Assembly: GCF_000612805.1 (NCBI RefSeq)
Contig: NZ_HG964403.1
Coordinates: forward strand, 310,001 to 374,000
DNA from: Bacillus ndiopicus
Lineage (GTDB): Bacteria > Bacillota > Bacilli > Bacillales_A > Planococcaceae
Length of the DNA: 64,000 bases
Direction of reading: 5' to 3'
The position numbers were made by a program, and so were the translations under genes. Under the pieces are notes generated by a model, which was not told where the DNA came from, did not search any database, and saw nothing but the letters and a program-made list of their open reading frames with translations. The stretch's first letter is position 1, and each line of letters begins with the position of its first letter. Shown here one piece after another: positions 26,603 through 36,217 of this stretch.

Positions 26603-29600
26603 ATGGAAAAAGTAGAAGTGTATCGTCCGAAGCATCATGTACGGTTTGTAACGGCATCTAGTCTATTTGATGGTCATGATGCATCTATTAATATTATGCG
26701 CCGTATTTTACAAGCGAGCGGTGTGGAAGTCATCCATTTAGGACATAACCGTTCTGTTGAAGAGGTTGTCAATGCAGCTATCCAAGAAGATGTGCAAGGT
26801 ATTGCCATTTCTAGCTATCAAGGCGGGCATATGGAATATTTCAAATATATGTACGACCTTTTGCGTGAGAAAGGTGCACCGCATATTAAAATTTACGGTG
26901 GCGGTGGTGGTGTTATTTTACCACGTGAAATTAAAGAGTTACATGAATACGGCATCGCAGGTATTTTCTCGCCAGAGGATGGACGTGTACTAGGTTTGCA
27001 GGGGATGATTAATCGTCAAATTGAGGGGACTGATTTTTCAACGTTGCAAGGCAGCTATTTAGAAAAATTAGAGCAGCTTTCAACGGATACACCAGAAATT
27101 TTAGCGAATTTAATTACGGCAGCGGAAATTGGCGGCGATGACGTTCAGCCTTTATTAGAAGAAGCACGTGCAAAATCCAAGCATACGCCAGTGCTTGGTA
27201 TTACAGGAACGGGTGGTGCAGGGAAGTCCTCGTTAACGGATGAGCTTATCCGTCGCTTCCTTCAGGAGTTCCCGGAAAAGAAAATCGCCATTATTTCAGT
27301 GGACCCTACGAAGCAAAAAACAGGTGGTGCGCTACTTGGTGACCGTATTCGTATGAATGCAATTTTCAACAATCGAGTTTATATGCGCAGCTTGGCGACG
27401 CGTAACTCACATACGGAGCTTTCTGCGTCGATTGGTGATGTACTTGATATCGTGAAAGTTGCTGGCTACGATTTAATCGTTGTTGAAACGAGCGGTATCG
27501 GTCAAGGGGATGCTGAAATTACGAAGCATACGGATTTTTCGATGTATGTGATGACGAGTGAATTTGGTGCGCCGACACAGCTTGAAAAAATCGATATGAT
27601 TGATTATGCAGACATTATCGCGATTAATAAATTTGAGCGTAAAGGCTCCGAGGATGCACTGCGCCAAGTACAAAAGCAATACCAGCGCTCACGTGAATTA
27701 TGGACTGCTAATTTAGATGATATGCCTGTCTACGGCACAATTGCGAGTCAATTTAATGATAAAGGCACAAATTCTTTATTTGCAGCGCTTGTCAAAACGA
27801 TTAATGAAAAATTTGACATCAATTGGGAAACATCATATGAGCAATCAGTGAAAACGCAAAAGCAAGATGTTATCATCCCAAACGATCGACGCTATTATTT
27901 ACGTGAAATTACAGATACAGTGCGAGGCTATCATAAAAAAGCAGAGCAACAAGTTGAATTTGCACGCAAATTATATCAGTTAGAAGGAACTAAGCAGCAG
28001 CTTGCTACATCAGAAGAAGCGTTAATTGCGTCCATTGATGCACTAATCGAAGGGGTTAAAAATGAGTTATCTGCTGAATCAAAACGTATTTTAGCGAATT
28101 GGGCATCTTTAAAAGAAGCGTATGCAGGTGAAGAGCTTGTAACGAAAGTACGCGATAAAGAAATTCGTACAATTTTACGAACAACATCGTTATCAGGTAC
28201 GAAAATTCCGAAAGTTGCATTGCCGAAGTTTGTAGATTACGGTGAAATTTTGCGCTGGGTTTATGCAGAAAATGTACCAGGTGAATTCCCATATACAGCA
28301 GGGGTATTTCCATTTAAACGTGAAGGGGAAGATCCGAAACGTCAATTTGCTGGAGAAGGAACGCCAGAGCGTACGAATAAACGCTTCCATTATTTATCAA
28401 AGGATGACGATGCAAAGCGTTTATCAACTGCCTTCGATTCGGTGACATTATATGGAGAAGACCCACATATCCGACCAGATATTTATGGTAAAGTCGGAGA
28501 ATCAGGTGTGAGCATTTGTACTTTGGATGATATGAAAAAGCTATATGCAGGCTTTGATTTATGTGCACCTTCTACATCTGTATCGATGACAATTAACGGA
28601 CCAGCGCCGATAATTTTAGCGATGTTTATGAATACAGCAATCGATCAGCAGGTGAAAAAGCGTGAAGAAGAGCTAGGTCGTACATTAAGTGTAGAAGAAT
28701 TTACTGAAGTACGTGCAAAAACGCTTCAAGTTGTACGAGGAACAGTGCAGGCGGATATTTTGAAGGAAGACCAAGGACAGAATACTTGTATTTTCTCAAC
28801 GGAATTTGCGCTGCGTATGATGGGCGATATTCAGCAATATTTTATCGATAATAAAGTGCGTAATTACTACTCGGTATCAATTTCTGGCTATCATATTGCG
28901 GAGGCTGGGGCAAATCCAATTTCACAGCTTGCCTTTACATTAGCAAATGGCTTTACTTACGTGGAATACTATTTAAGCCGTGGCATGCATATCGATGATT
29001 TTGCACCGAATTTAAGCTTCTTCTTTTCAAATGGTTTAGATCCTGAATATACAGTAATTGGTCGAGTGGCACGTCGTATTTGGGCAATTGTAATGCGTGA
29101 TAAATATGGTGCAAACGAGCGCTCGCAAAAGCTGAAATATCATATTCAAACATCTGGACGTAGCTTACATGCACAGGAAATTGATTTTAATGATATTCGT
29201 ACAACGCTACAAGCGTTAATGGCATTACAAGACAACTGTAATTCGTTGCATACAAATGCCTATGATGAAGCTATTACAACGCCAACTGAGGAATCTGTAC
29301 GCCGCGCAATGGCGATCCAAATGATTATTACGAAAGAGCATGGCTTGTCGAAAAATGAAAATCCGCTACAAGGTGCGTTTATCGTCGAAGAGTTAACGGA
29401 TTTAGTAGAGCAGGCTGTGCTAGAGGAATTTGATCGTATGAATGATCGTGGTGGTGTACTCGGTGCTATGGAAACGCAATATCAGCGTGGGAAAATCCAA
29501 GAAGAATCCATGTATTATGAGCATTTGAAGCATTCTGGAGAGCTTCCGATTATCGGCGTTAACACATATTTAAATCCAAATCCACCGTCAGCAGAGCAAA

Positions 29601-29842
29601 TTGATAGTATGGAAATTGCACGTGCTACAAAAGAGGAAAAGGATTTACAAATTGCTAACCTAGAAGCGTTCAAAGCTCGTCATGTAGAGCGTGCAGAGGA
29701 AGCGATAAAGCGCTTAAAGCATGCAGCAGTGACTGGTGGCAATATTTTCGCAGAATTAATGGACACTGTGCAAGTAGTGAGTTTAGGTCAAATTACGAAA
29801 GCATTATATGAAGTGGGCGGTCAATACCGTCGTAATATGTAA
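26603..29842 (+). CDS. icmF: Fused isobutyryl-CoA mutase IcmF (AdoCbl-dependent)
   Basis: 1079 aa. The N-terminal B12-binding domain has the base-off motif F-D-G-H-D-A-S. A MeaB-type GTPase chaperone follows, with P-loop G-T-G-G-A-G-K-S-S at about residue 205-213, and the C-terminal ~550 residues form the TIM-barrel mutase. It interconverts isobutyryl-CoA and n-butyryl-CoA. The G-domain gates cofactor loading. It needs adenosylcobalamin, supplied by btuR upstream, and its product can enter the adjacent acyl-CoA dehydrogenase pathway, letting valine-derived isobutyryl-CoA be oxidised. Start behind AAAGGGGAAAGAG. Confidence 0.95.
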   Translation: MEKVEVYRPKHHVRFVTASSLFDGHDASINIMRRILQASGVEVIHLGHNRSVEEVVNAAIQEDVQGIAISSYQGGHMEYFKYMYDLLREKGAPHIKIYGGGGGVILPREIKELHEYGIAGIFSPEDGRVLGLQGMINRQIEGTDFSTLQGSYLEKLEQLSTDTPEILANLITAAEIGGDDVQPLLEEARAKSKHTPVLGITGTGGAGKSSLTDELIRRFLQEFPEKKIAIISVDPTKQKTGGALLGDRIRMNAIFNNRVYMRSLATRNSHTELSASIGDVLDIVKVAGYDLIVVETSGIGQGDAEITKHTDFSMYVMTSEFGAPTQLEKIDMIDYADIIAINKFERKGSEDALRQVQKQYQRSRELWTANLDDMPVYGTIASQFNDKGTNSLFAALVKTINEKFDINWETSYEQSVKTQKQDVIIPNDRRYYLREITDTVRGYHKKAEQQVEFARKLYQLEGTKQQLATSEEALIASIDALIEGVKNELSAESKRILANWASLKEAYAGEELVTKVRDKEIRTILRTTSLSGTKIPKVALPKFVDYGEILRWVYAENVPGEFPYTAGVFPFKREGEDPKRQFAGEGTPERTNKRFHYLSKDDDAKRLSTAFDSVTLYGEDPHIRPDIYGKVGESGVSICTLDDMKKLYAGFDLCAPSTSVSMTINGPAPIILAMFMNTAIDQQVKKREEELGRTLSVEEFTEVRAKTLQVVRGTVQADILKEDQGQNTCIFSTEFALRMMGDIQQYFIDNKVRNYYSVSISGYHIAEAGANPISQLAFTLANGFTYVEYYLSRGMHIDDFAPNLSFFFSNGLDPEYTVIGRVARRIWAIVMRDKYGANERSQKLKYHIQTSGRSLHAQEIDFNDIRTTLQALMALQDNCNSLHTNAYDEAITTPTEESVRRAMAIQMIITKEHGLSKNENPLQGAFIVEELTDLVEQAVLEEFDRMNDRGGVLGAMETQYQRGKIQEESMYYEHLKHSGELPIIGVNTYLNPNPPSAEQIDSMEIARATKEEKDLQIANLEAFKARHVERAEEAIKRLKHAAVTGGNIFAELMDTVQVVSLGQITKALYEVGGQYRRNM

Positions 29843-29847
29843 TGAGT

Positions 29848-29886
29848 AAGGAGCTGTTTGAAAAATCATTTTAGAACAGCTCCTTT
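29848..29886 (+). terminator. Terminator-like hairpin after icmF
   Basis: 11-bp arms AAGGAGCTGTT (29848-29858) and AACAGCTCCTT (29875-29885); short T tail. Confidence 0.65.
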
Positions 29887-30106
29887 ACACGTGGATGCAT
29901 GAGCCCATTTGTGTGGATTTTCTATAAGAAGCTGAAAACGCAGTTGATTCCTGTAATGGTTGACACCCTTTCCACTGGGGATTGTTCCAATATATTATTA
30001 TCGATGATGAGCCAAAAAATTAACTTTCTGGACAGTTCTTTATTTTGTATTGCAAATGAAAAAATTTTGTAAAATACGGGTAAAATAATATATCTCGATG
30101 TTAAAA

Positions 30107-30134
30107 TTGCAGTATACTTATTTATGCGTATTAT
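30107..30134 (+). promoter_or_regulatory. Promoter of the small membrane protein gene
   Basis: TTGCAG (30107-30112), 16 bp, TATTAT (30129-30134), 27 bp before the start codon. The preceding 29890-30106 shows nothing else. Confidence 0.5.
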
Positions 30135-30160
30135 CTATACAAAAAAGGCGAGGTGGCTAA

Positions 30161-30319
30161 ATGAAAAGCTTTCTAACATTTATGGTAATTTTAACGGGCT
30201 TATTCGCCACCTTTATGTTGTATAATAGACAAATGGCTTCAATTCCTCTATTGCTTTTGTCAGCATTTTTCTTCTACCTAGGTGCAAAAGAGGTAGCAAA
30301 AATAAAAAACAAGAAATGA
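30161..30319 (+). CDS. Small membrane protein, 52 aa
   Basis: ATG at 30161 behind AAAAGGCGAGGTGG. The product has two hydrophobic segments (about residues 4-21 and 27-43) joined by Y-N-R-Q-M, and a Lys-rich C terminus (K-I-K-N-K-K), so a two-pass protein is likely. A promoter lies in front. It stands alone between icmF and rpoE. I do not recognise a family; the ribosome site, promoter and hydrophobic pattern argue that it is real. Confidence 0.65.
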   Translation: MKSFLTFMVILTGLFATFMLYNRQMASIPLLLLSAFFFYLGAKEVAKIKNKK

Positions 30320-30637
30320 AGCTAGCATAGTAACGCTATGTTTGTATATAATGGATATCATGATTTAATTTTGGTTCAGCAAATGTATTTGCGCGAAAGA
30401 GAAGCGTGAGATGCAAAAAAAGCTCATAGCGAAATGAATGTATATTCTTTGTTTCGTACAGTAGATGTACAAACGCTCACTGAATCAAGGAGAACTTGCG
30501 GCGGTTGTCACAAATTTTGAAGAGTAAATGCTAGCGTGAGCTCTAAAAAATCTGAATAAAAATGAGCCTTGGCTCGATTGATTATTAGGACTACGCCCAA
30601 AATTAAATATATGCAAAAAGAAAGGACGTGCACGAAT
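30320..30637. other. Leader region of rpoE
   Basis: 318 bp without a supported gene. A TG-extended TATAAT lies at 30347-30352 with no good -35. Several pairings are possible (GTAC/GTAC around 30450; GCTCAC/GTGAGC spanning 30475-30540), so a structured 5' leader is conceivable. I cannot assign it to a known element. Confidence 0.3.
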
Positions 30638-31189
30638 TTGAACCTTCGTGAAATGACAAAAGAGCAATTAGCAGAAGAGTCTTTAATCGACTTAGCATAC
30701 GCAATTTTAGAAGAAAGAAAATCACCACTCTTATTTGCTGATTTATTAAAAGCAATTCAAGCATTTAATGGCCAAACTGAAGAAGAGCTAAAAGCGCATT
30801 TAGTTCAATTTTATACAGATCTAAACATAGATGGTCGTTTCTTATTAAACCATGAAAACGGCTGGGGCTTACGCACATGGTATAAGATTGAAACGATTGA
30901 AGAAGAAACTGCGCCAACAGTTAAAGTTCGTAAGAAAAAATCGAAGTTGGCTGAAGATGAAGAGGAAGAATTAGAAGATCTTGATGAAGAAGATATCGGC
31001 TTTGAAGAAGACTTCGATGAGTTTGTTGAAGAAGAGGAAGAAATTGAAGAAGAGCTAATCGACTTCGATGACGAAGAAATTGAAGATATCGATGCTGATA
31101 TTGATGAAGATTTAATTGAAGAAGATGATGAGTTCCTTATCGATGAGGAAGAAGAGCTTGAGGAAGAAGAGGAGGAAATCGAAGAGTAA
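30638..31189 (+). CDS. rpoE: DNA-directed RNA polymerase delta subunit
   Basis: 183 aa. The N-terminal ~95 residues are the folded HARE-type domain with the conserved Q-F-Y-T-D-L-N-I-D-G-R-F and W-G-L-R-x-W-Y motifs. The C-terminal ~85 residues are almost only Glu/Asp after a K-K-K-S-K switch. Delta raises promoter selectivity and recycles RNA polymerase in Gram-positives. TTG at 30638 is chosen (AAAGGACG upstream); ATG at 30653 would cut into the domain start, and ATG at 30611 is less likely. Located before pyrG as in B. subtilis. Confidence 0.9.
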   Translation: MNLREMTKEQLAEESLIDLAYAILEERKSPLLFADLLKAIQAFNGQTEEELKAHLVQFYTDLNIDGRFLLNHENGWGLRTWYKIETIEEETAPTVKVRKKKSKLAEDEEEELEDLDEEDIGFEEDFDEFVEEEEEIEEELIDFDDEEIEDIDADIDEDLIEEDDEFLIDEEEELEEEEEEIEE

Positions 31190-31231
31190 TACTGCTTTTG
31201 ACATAAATTAAATTGTCATAAGTAAAAACTC

Positions 31232-31260
31232 TTGACTTCTTTTCCGCTTCCGTATATTCT
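31232..31260 (+). promoter_or_regulatory. pyrG promoter
   Basis: TTGACT (31232-31237), 17 bp, TATTCT (31255-31260); start at 31268 with the sequence GGGCTCC. Confidence 0.85.
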
Positions 31261-31267
31261 TTTATTT

Positions 31268-31349
31268 GGGCTCCTTTAAAAAGGAGATTGACCGGATAAG
31301 TAATACGCTCCCCCCTGCAAAATACATGCAGGAGAGGAGCGTTTTTTTT
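31268..31349 (+). promoter_or_regulatory. pyrG CTP-sensing attenuator (reiterative G addition)
   Basis: The transcript starts GGGCTCC. A small CTCCTT/AAGGAG hairpin (31271-31286) follows. Then an intrinsic terminator with 5' arm GCTCCCCCCTGC (31307-31318), 3' arm 31328-31340 and eight Ts. In B. subtilis, low CTP makes polymerase stutter at GGGC and add Gs, which pair with the C-rich 5' arm and prevent termination. The same parts are all here, with six consecutive Cs. Confidence 0.85.
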
Positions 31350-31352
31350 GTT

Positions 31353-31520
31353 GTTTATCTTGATTCAGTAGGAAATTCCTTTTTCTATAAGAAAGAGTTG
31401 AATACTTATTTTGCTTTTTTAGATGGGTATCCAAATACTCGTTGAACCAAGATATCGTCCCCGATGGATGTCGCAGATTTTTTGAACAAGGTCGGAAAAA
31501 ATCTAGACGCAATTATGCCA
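31353..31520. repeat. Diverged dispersed element, copy A, inside the pyrG leader
   Basis: Begins GTTTATCTTGATTCAGTAG and includes TCGGAAAA...ATCTAGACGCAATT (31491-31514). Both blocks recur in order at 45903-45990. The spacing differs (about 138 versus 66 bp), so one copy has gained or lost sequence. Confidence 0.45.
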
Positions 31521-31551
31521 ATGCGTAATTGATTTTGGCTAATATACTCAC

Positions 31552-31586
31552 AAAAACTTGATTTCCTATGAATAATCAAGTTTTTC
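31552..31586 (+). terminator. Second terminator-like hairpin in the pyrG leader
   Basis: AAAACTTGATT pairs with AATCAAGTTTT (31574-31585), followed by TTTTTC, and ends about 10 nt before the pyrG ribosome site. It is either an additional attenuation point or the end of an upstream element. Confidence 0.5.
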
Positions 31587-31609
31587 ATATTTTGAAGGAG
31601 GAATACAGG

Positions 31610-33214
31610 ATGACAAAGTATATTTTCGTAACAGGTGGCGTTGTATCTTCACTAGGTAAAGGGATTGTAGCTGCATCATTAGGCCGTTTATTAAAAAATC
31701 GCGGATTAGAAGTAACAATTCAAAAGTTTGATCCATATTTAAATATCGATCCAGGTACGATGAGCCCTTATCAACACGGTGAAGTATTCGTAACAGATGA
31801 TGGTGCTGAGGCAGACTTAGATTTAGGTCATTATGAACGTTTTATCGATATCAATCTTGGTAAACATTCAACAGTAACTTCAGGTAAAGTATATCAATCT
31901 GTATTAAATAAAGAACGTCGTGGCGATTATAACGGCGGAACAGTTCAAGTAATTCCTCATGTAACAAATGAAATTAAAGATCGTGTTCAGCGAGCGGGTC
32001 GTGAAACTTCTGCGGATGTTGTTATTACAGAAATCGGTGGTACTGTAGGGGACTTTGAATCACTTGCATTTTTAGAAGCAATTCGTCAAATGCGTACAGA
32101 TTTAGGACATAACAATGTGATGTATGTTCATTGTACGTTAATGCCATACATTGCAGCTGCGGGGGAAATGAAAACAAAACCAACTCAGCACTCTGTAAAA
32201 GAATTACGTTCATTAGGTATTCAACCAAACATAATCGTATTGCGTACAGAGCAGCCAGTACCACAAGAAATGAAGGAAAAAATTGCGTTATTCTGTGATG
32301 TTCGCTTAACAGATATTATTGAATCTCGTGATGTAGAGCATTTATATGAAGTGCCATTAAACTTACTTGCACAAGGCTTCGACCAAATTGTATTAGATCA
32401 TTTCGGCATTAAAGCACCAAAAGCTGATATGGAAGATTGGAAAGAGCTTGTTCATAAAGTGAAAAACTTAGAAAATAAAACACGTATTGCACTAGTAGGA
32501 AAATACGTGGAGCTTCAAGATGCGTATATTTCTGTAGTAGAAGCATTAAAGCATGCAGGCTATGTATACAATTCGGATATCGAAATTGATTGGATTAACG
32601 CCGAGGAAGTAACAGCTGCTAATGTTGCAGAGCTATTAAGCCACGCAGATGGTATTTTAGTACCAGGAGGCTTTGGTGATCGTGGTGTTGAAGGGAAAAT
32701 TGAAGCGATTCGTTTTGCACGTGAAAATGATGTGCCGTTTTTAGGTATTTGCTTAGGTATGCAGCTTGCAACAATTGAGTTTGCGCGCAACGTAATGGGC
32801 TTAGAAGCCGCACATTCAACAGAATTAGATAAAGATACAAAATACCCAATTATTGATTTCTTACCAGAACAATCTGAGAATACAGATTTAGGTGGAACTT
32901 TACGTTTAGGCCTATATCCATGTAAGCTAAAAGAGGGTTCAGTAGCACGTAATGCATACAATGGTGAAGAATTAGTGTACGAGCGTCATCGCCACCGTTA
33001 TGAATTCAACAATGAATTCCGTGAAGCGATGGAGGCTGAAGGCTTAGTGTTCTCAGGCGTTTCACCTGATAACAAGCTTGTAGAAATTGTTGAACTACCA
33101 GAGAAAAAATTCTTCGTTGCTGGACAATTCCACCCAGAATTAATCTCTCGCCCTCAACGTCCACAACCATTATTCCGTGAATTTGTTGGTGCTGCATTTA
33201 ACAATAGAGGGTAA
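31610..33214 (+). CDS. pyrG: CTP synthase
   Basis: 534 aa. Amidoligase domain ([15 protein letters not shown]) and C-terminal class I glutamine amidotransferase with nucleophile Cys in G-I-C-L-G-M-Q and the H-P-E triad end. It makes CTP from UTP, ATP and glutamine. ATG at 31610 follows GAAGGAGG; the in-frame ATG at 31568 lies in the leader hairpin. It is expressed from a CTP-sensing leader. B. subtilis has ywjG next; here a 9-kb catabolic island intervenes. Confidence 0.97.
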   Translation: MTKYIFVTGGVVSSLGKGIVAASLGRLLKNRGLEVTIQKFDPYLNIDPGTMSPYQHGEVFVTDDGAEADLDLGHYERFIDINLGKHSTVTSGKVYQSVLNKERRGDYNGGTVQVIPHVTNEIKDRVQRAGRETSADVVITEIGGTVGDFESLAFLEAIRQMRTDLGHNNVMYVHCTLMPYIAAAGEMKTKPTQHSVKELRSLGIQPNIIVLRTEQPVPQEMKEKIALFCDVRLTDIIESRDVEHLYEVPLNLLAQGFDQIVLDHFGIKAPKADMEDWKELVHKVKNLENKTRIALVGKYVELQDAYISVVEALKHAGYVYNSDIEIDWINAEEVTAANVAELLSHADGILVPGGFGDRGVEGKIEAIRFARENDVPFLGICLGMQLATIEFARNVMGLEAAHSTELDKDTKYPIIDFLPEQSENTDLGGTLRLGLYPCKLKEGSVARNAYNGEELVYERHRHRYEFNNEFREAMEAEGLVFSGVSPDNKLVEIVELPEKKFFVAGQFHPELISRPQRPQPLFREFVGAAFNNRG

Positions 33215-33222
33215 AATATGAT

Positions 33223-33266
33223 GCAAAAGGTAGTGTATCAAAATGATTTTGAGACACTACCTTTGC
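33223..33266 (+). terminator. Terminator after pyrG
   Basis: GCAAAAGGTAGTGT (33223 on) pairs with ACACTACCTTTGC (33254-33266), apart from one bulged A. The tail is poor in T. Confidence 0.6.
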
Positions 33267-33407
33267 GCCGAGGAAGGCGGCATCTTATTTCTGCAATTAC
33301 TCGTTGATGCAACTACAGTAGAAGCACATGTTTCTAACAATTAATTAATCTAAAAGTTAAGGCTGTCCAGAAAGGAAATTCTTTTTGGGCGGCCTTATTT
33401 TCATTTT

Positions 33408-34175
33408 CTATTGCACTTTTGCATGCCCTAGCTGAAGAGAAATAGAGCTTGAGGTATTTAGTACTTTTTCAATTAATTCTTCTTGTATTCTTTGGAGGGT
33501 TATACGATGAATAGGTCCAGAAATACTAAAGCTGGCAATTATTTTCCCTGAAAAGTCATAAATTGGCGCAGCGATACATCGAATTCCTTCTTCATTTTCG
33601 ATATTATCGAGAGCATACCCATTCTTTCGGATTTTATTAATCTCATTTACTAAATCAGATGATGTTAAAATTGTATTTTCTGTGCGCTGTATAAATTGAA
33701 TTTTATCAATTGTTTTATGCAACTGTGTATCATCTTTCCCTGATAAGAGTACTTTTCCAGTACCAGTACAATACATAGGTGCTCTACTGCCAATGCGGGA
33801 GTACATACGTATTGTTTGATTGCTCTCTATTTTATCTATATAAACAATTTCTCCATTTTCCTCAGTACATAAATGTACAGTTTCGTTTACTTCATGAGCT
33901 AATTTCTCTAAAAGTGGTCTTGCTATAGAAATCAAACTTGAGTTATTTAAAATGTTTCTTGTTAAATATAAAGTTTTGTAACTAATATGATAGCGTTCAG
34001 TTTCTACATTTTGATGAACGTATTGCAGTTCTATCAATGTTGATAATAATCGGTGTACTGTGCTTTTGGATAGCTTTGTTTCAGTAGCCAATTTTGTAAT
34101 TTGCATACCATCTGGATACTTAGATAAGTGTTCTAATATGATAAAAGCTCGTTCAATAGATTGCACGATTGCCAT
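33408..34175 (-). CDS. IclR family transcriptional regulator (KdgR-like)
   Basis: 255 aa. An N-terminal winged helix-turn-helix (I-T-K-L-A-x-x-T-x-L-S-K-S-T-V-H-R-L-L) is followed by the IclR effector domain with C-x-A-A-P-I-Y-D-F and a C-terminal S-I-S-G-P segment. ATG at 34175 has GGTGGAG 6 nt upstream; the ATG at 34190 is too close to its site. It is divergent from the kduI-kdgA operon, so it probably controls it, sensing KDG or a related uronate intermediate as KdgR does. Whether repressor or activator cannot be told. Confidence 0.85.
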   Translation of the reverse strand: MAIVQSIERAFIILEHLSKYPDGMQITKLATETKLSKSTVHRLLSTLIELQYVHQNVETERYHISYKTLYLTRNILNNSSLISIARPLLEKLAHEVNETVHLCTEENGEIVYIDKIESNQTIRMYSRIGSRAPMYCTGTGKVLLSGKDDTQLHKTIDKIQFIQRTENTILTSSDLVNEINKIRKNGYALDNIENEEGIRCIAAPIYDFSGKIIASFSISGPIHRITLQRIQEELIEKVLNTSSSISLQLGHAKVQ

Positions 34176-34295
34176 TATATTCTCCACCATTTCCTAAAAT
34201 TTCATAACCTTTATCAATCATATGCGAAAATAAGTTGTTTTGTAAATGCTATATAGAAATCCAAAATAATAGTTTACAGAAAAATTAAATTGTTC

Positions 34296-34324
34296 TTGTA
34301 ATTAAGAATTATAACGCATATAAT
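34296..34324 (+). promoter_or_regulatory. Promoter of the uronate operon
   Basis: TTGTAA (34296-34301), 17 bp, TATAAT (34319-34324); predicted start near 34331. Confidence 0.7.
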
Positions 34325-34333
34325 ATTTTTATG

Positions 34334-34344
34334 GAACATAGTTC
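34334..34344 (+). promoter_or_regulatory. Candidate operator of the uronate operon
   Basis: GAAC-ATA-GTTC is an exact inverted repeat just after the predicted start point. CATAGT and GGAAC recur just downstream (to about 34356). The position suits a repressor such as the divergent IclR protein. Confidence 0.4.
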
Positions 34345-34388
34345 TGCATAGTGGAACTAAATTATTTCGTTAATAGGGAGGAGAAAAA

Positions 34389-35219
34389 ATGCGAATTGTA
34401 TATGCACATCATCCAGAAGATGTGAAGAATTACACGACAGAAAAATTACGTGAAGAATTTTTGATGGAAAAGTTATTTGTCGAAAATACTGCAACATTCA
34501 CTTATAGCCATGTAGATCGAATTATTTATGGTGGTATCTATCCAATTGATAAAGCAGTTACGCTAGATGCTAGCAAAGAATTAGCTGCTACATACTTTTT
34601 AGAAAGACGTGAAATGGGTGTAATAAATATTGGAGGGGCAGGACGTATTTACTGCGATGGCGATATTTATGACATTGACAACAAAGAAGCTCTTTATATA
34701 GGGAAGGGTACGAAGGATTTGTACTTTGAATCTATTGATACAAGCAAACCAGCGAAATTTTATATAAATTGTTGCCCTGCGCATATGAAATATCCAACGC
34801 TAAAAATTGGTAAAGATAAAGCAATTCAACGCCCAATGGGGACTAGTAGCAATATGAATAAACGTGTCATTAATCAATACATTCACCCTGACGTGCTAGA
34901 AACTTGCCAGCTAAGTATGGGGATGACTGTACTTGAAGAGGGAAGTGGTTGGAATACTATGCCATGCCATACGCATGAACGACGTATGGAAGTGTATTTC
35001 TATTTTGATATGGAAGAAGAAACTAAAGTATTTCACTTAATGGGGCAGCCTTCTGAAACTCGACATATTGTTGTATCCAATGAACAGGCGGTGCTATCAC
35101 CTAGTTGGTCGATTCACTCAGGTATTGGTACAAAAAACTATACATTTATATGGGGAATGTGTGGAGAAAATTTAGATTTTGATGATATGGATCATGTTGC
35201 AATGAAAGATTTGAAATAA
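34389..35219 (+). CDS. kduI: 5-dehydro-4-deoxy-D-glucuronate isomerase
   Basis: 276 aa KduI, converting 5-keto-4-deoxyuronate (from unsaturated galacturonides) to 3-deoxy-D-glycero-2,5-hexodiulosonate. The zinc-site region [10 protein letters not shown] is intact. The length equals the family's. Strong GGGAGGAG site. First gene of the operon, with kduD, kdgK and kdgA downstream giving the full route to pyruvate and glyceraldehyde-3-phosphate. Confidence 0.95.
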   Translation: MRIVYAHHPEDVKNYTTEKLREEFLMEKLFVENTATFTYSHVDRIIYGGIYPIDKAVTLDASKELAATYFLERREMGVINIGGAGRIYCDGDIYDIDNKEALYIGKGTKDLYFESIDTSKPAKFYINCCPAHMKYPTLKIGKDKAIQRPMGTSSNMNKRVINQYIHPDVLETCQLSMGMTVLEEGSGWNTMPCHTHERRMEVYFYFDMEEETKVFHLMGQPSETRHIVVSNEQAVLSPSWSIHSGIGTKNYTFIWGMCGENLDFDDMDHVAMKDLK

Positions 35220-35241
35220 AAAATGATATTAGGTGATAAAA

Positions 35242-36198
35242 ATGAAAATTATTATTTCTGATTGTGATCATGCAGATATTAATATAGAAAAAAATGTCTT
35301 AGGAAAAAATAGTGTACCTTTTGAATTACAGCAAAACAAAACAGAAGAGGACTTAATAAAAAATTGCCAAGAGGCGAGCGTTATTATTAATCAATATGCT
35401 CCTTTTACAGCAAGGGTACTTTCGCAGCTACCTCATTTGAAATTAATTGTACGCTACGGTGTAGGAGTTAATAATATTGATTTAGATGCAGCATCAAAGC
35501 AAGGAATACAAGTTTGTAATGTACCAGATTATGGAACACATGAGGTTGCAGATCATGCTTTAGCTTTAATGTTAGCGCTTACAAGAAAAATTACGAAGAT
35601 TAATAACTGTGTAAAAAATGGTGATTGGGATTACCAGCAAAGTGTTCCCATCTATCGCCACAGTGAACAAATCGTCGGAATTATTGGGGTTGGTCGTATT
35701 GGCTCAGCATTCGCCCAAAAGGTACAAGCACTTGGCTGTAAAGTAATAGCTTATGATATTTCGGCAGAACGCAAAAAGAATGACCCAAATTTATCATTTA
35801 TCGAATTTGTAGAATTTGATGAGTTAATTCAGCAATCTGATATTATTTCCATACATTGTCCGTCGGATAATGCTATGAATTTATTTAATAAAGATGTTTT
35901 TGAAAAAATGAAATCAACTAGCTATTTAGTAAATGTTTCGCGCGGGGGAATTATTGATGAAGAAGCTCTCTATGAAGCTCTAATCTCAAAACAAATTGCT
36001 GGAGCTGCGCTAGATGTTGCTACGAAAGAACCGATAGATGTGAAGTCTCCTTTACTCAAATTAGACCAGTTTATTTGCACACCGCATATGGCTTGGTATT
36101 CAGAGCAATCTGCCCAAGAATTAAAAAGAAAAGTTGCGGAAGAGGCTGTAAGATACTGTAAAGGTGAAAAACTTCATTATCCTGTTAATCATATTTAA
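35242..36198 (+). CDS. D-isomer specific 2-hydroxyacid dehydrogenase
   Basis: 318 aa, two Rossmann-like domains. NAD-binding motif G-V-G-R-I-G-S-A-F, catalytic Arg in V-N-V-S-R-G-G, Glu in the following helix, and His in C-T-P-H-M-A-W. It is most like the phosphoglycerate dehydrogenase/CtBP group without an ACT domain. ATG at 35242 follows AGGTG. In this operon it may reduce or oxidise a sugar-acid intermediate; substrate unknown. Confidence 0.8.
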   Translation: MKIIISDCDHADINIEKNVLGKNSVPFELQQNKTEEDLIKNCQEASVIINQYAPFTARVLSQLPHLKLIVRYGVGVNNIDLDAASKQGIQVCNVPDYGTHEVADHALALMLALTRKITKINNCVKNGDWDYQQSVPIYRHSEQIVGIIGVGRIGSAFAQKVQALGCKVIAYDISAERKKNDPNLSFIEFVEFDELIQQSDIISIHCPSDNAMNLFNKDVFEKMKSTSYLVNVSRGGIIDEEALYEALISKQIAGAALDVATKEPIDVKSPLLKLDQFICTPHMAWYSEQSAQELKRKVAEEAVRYCKGEKLHYPVNHI

Positions 36199-36217
36199 AA
36201 CATTAGGGGGAAGTAAC

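Noticed and set aside
30320..30637. Known riboswitch or T-box before rpoE
   Set aside because: None of the conserved cores (T-box GGTGG motif, purine, SAM, TPP, B12) can be found; only generic pairings.
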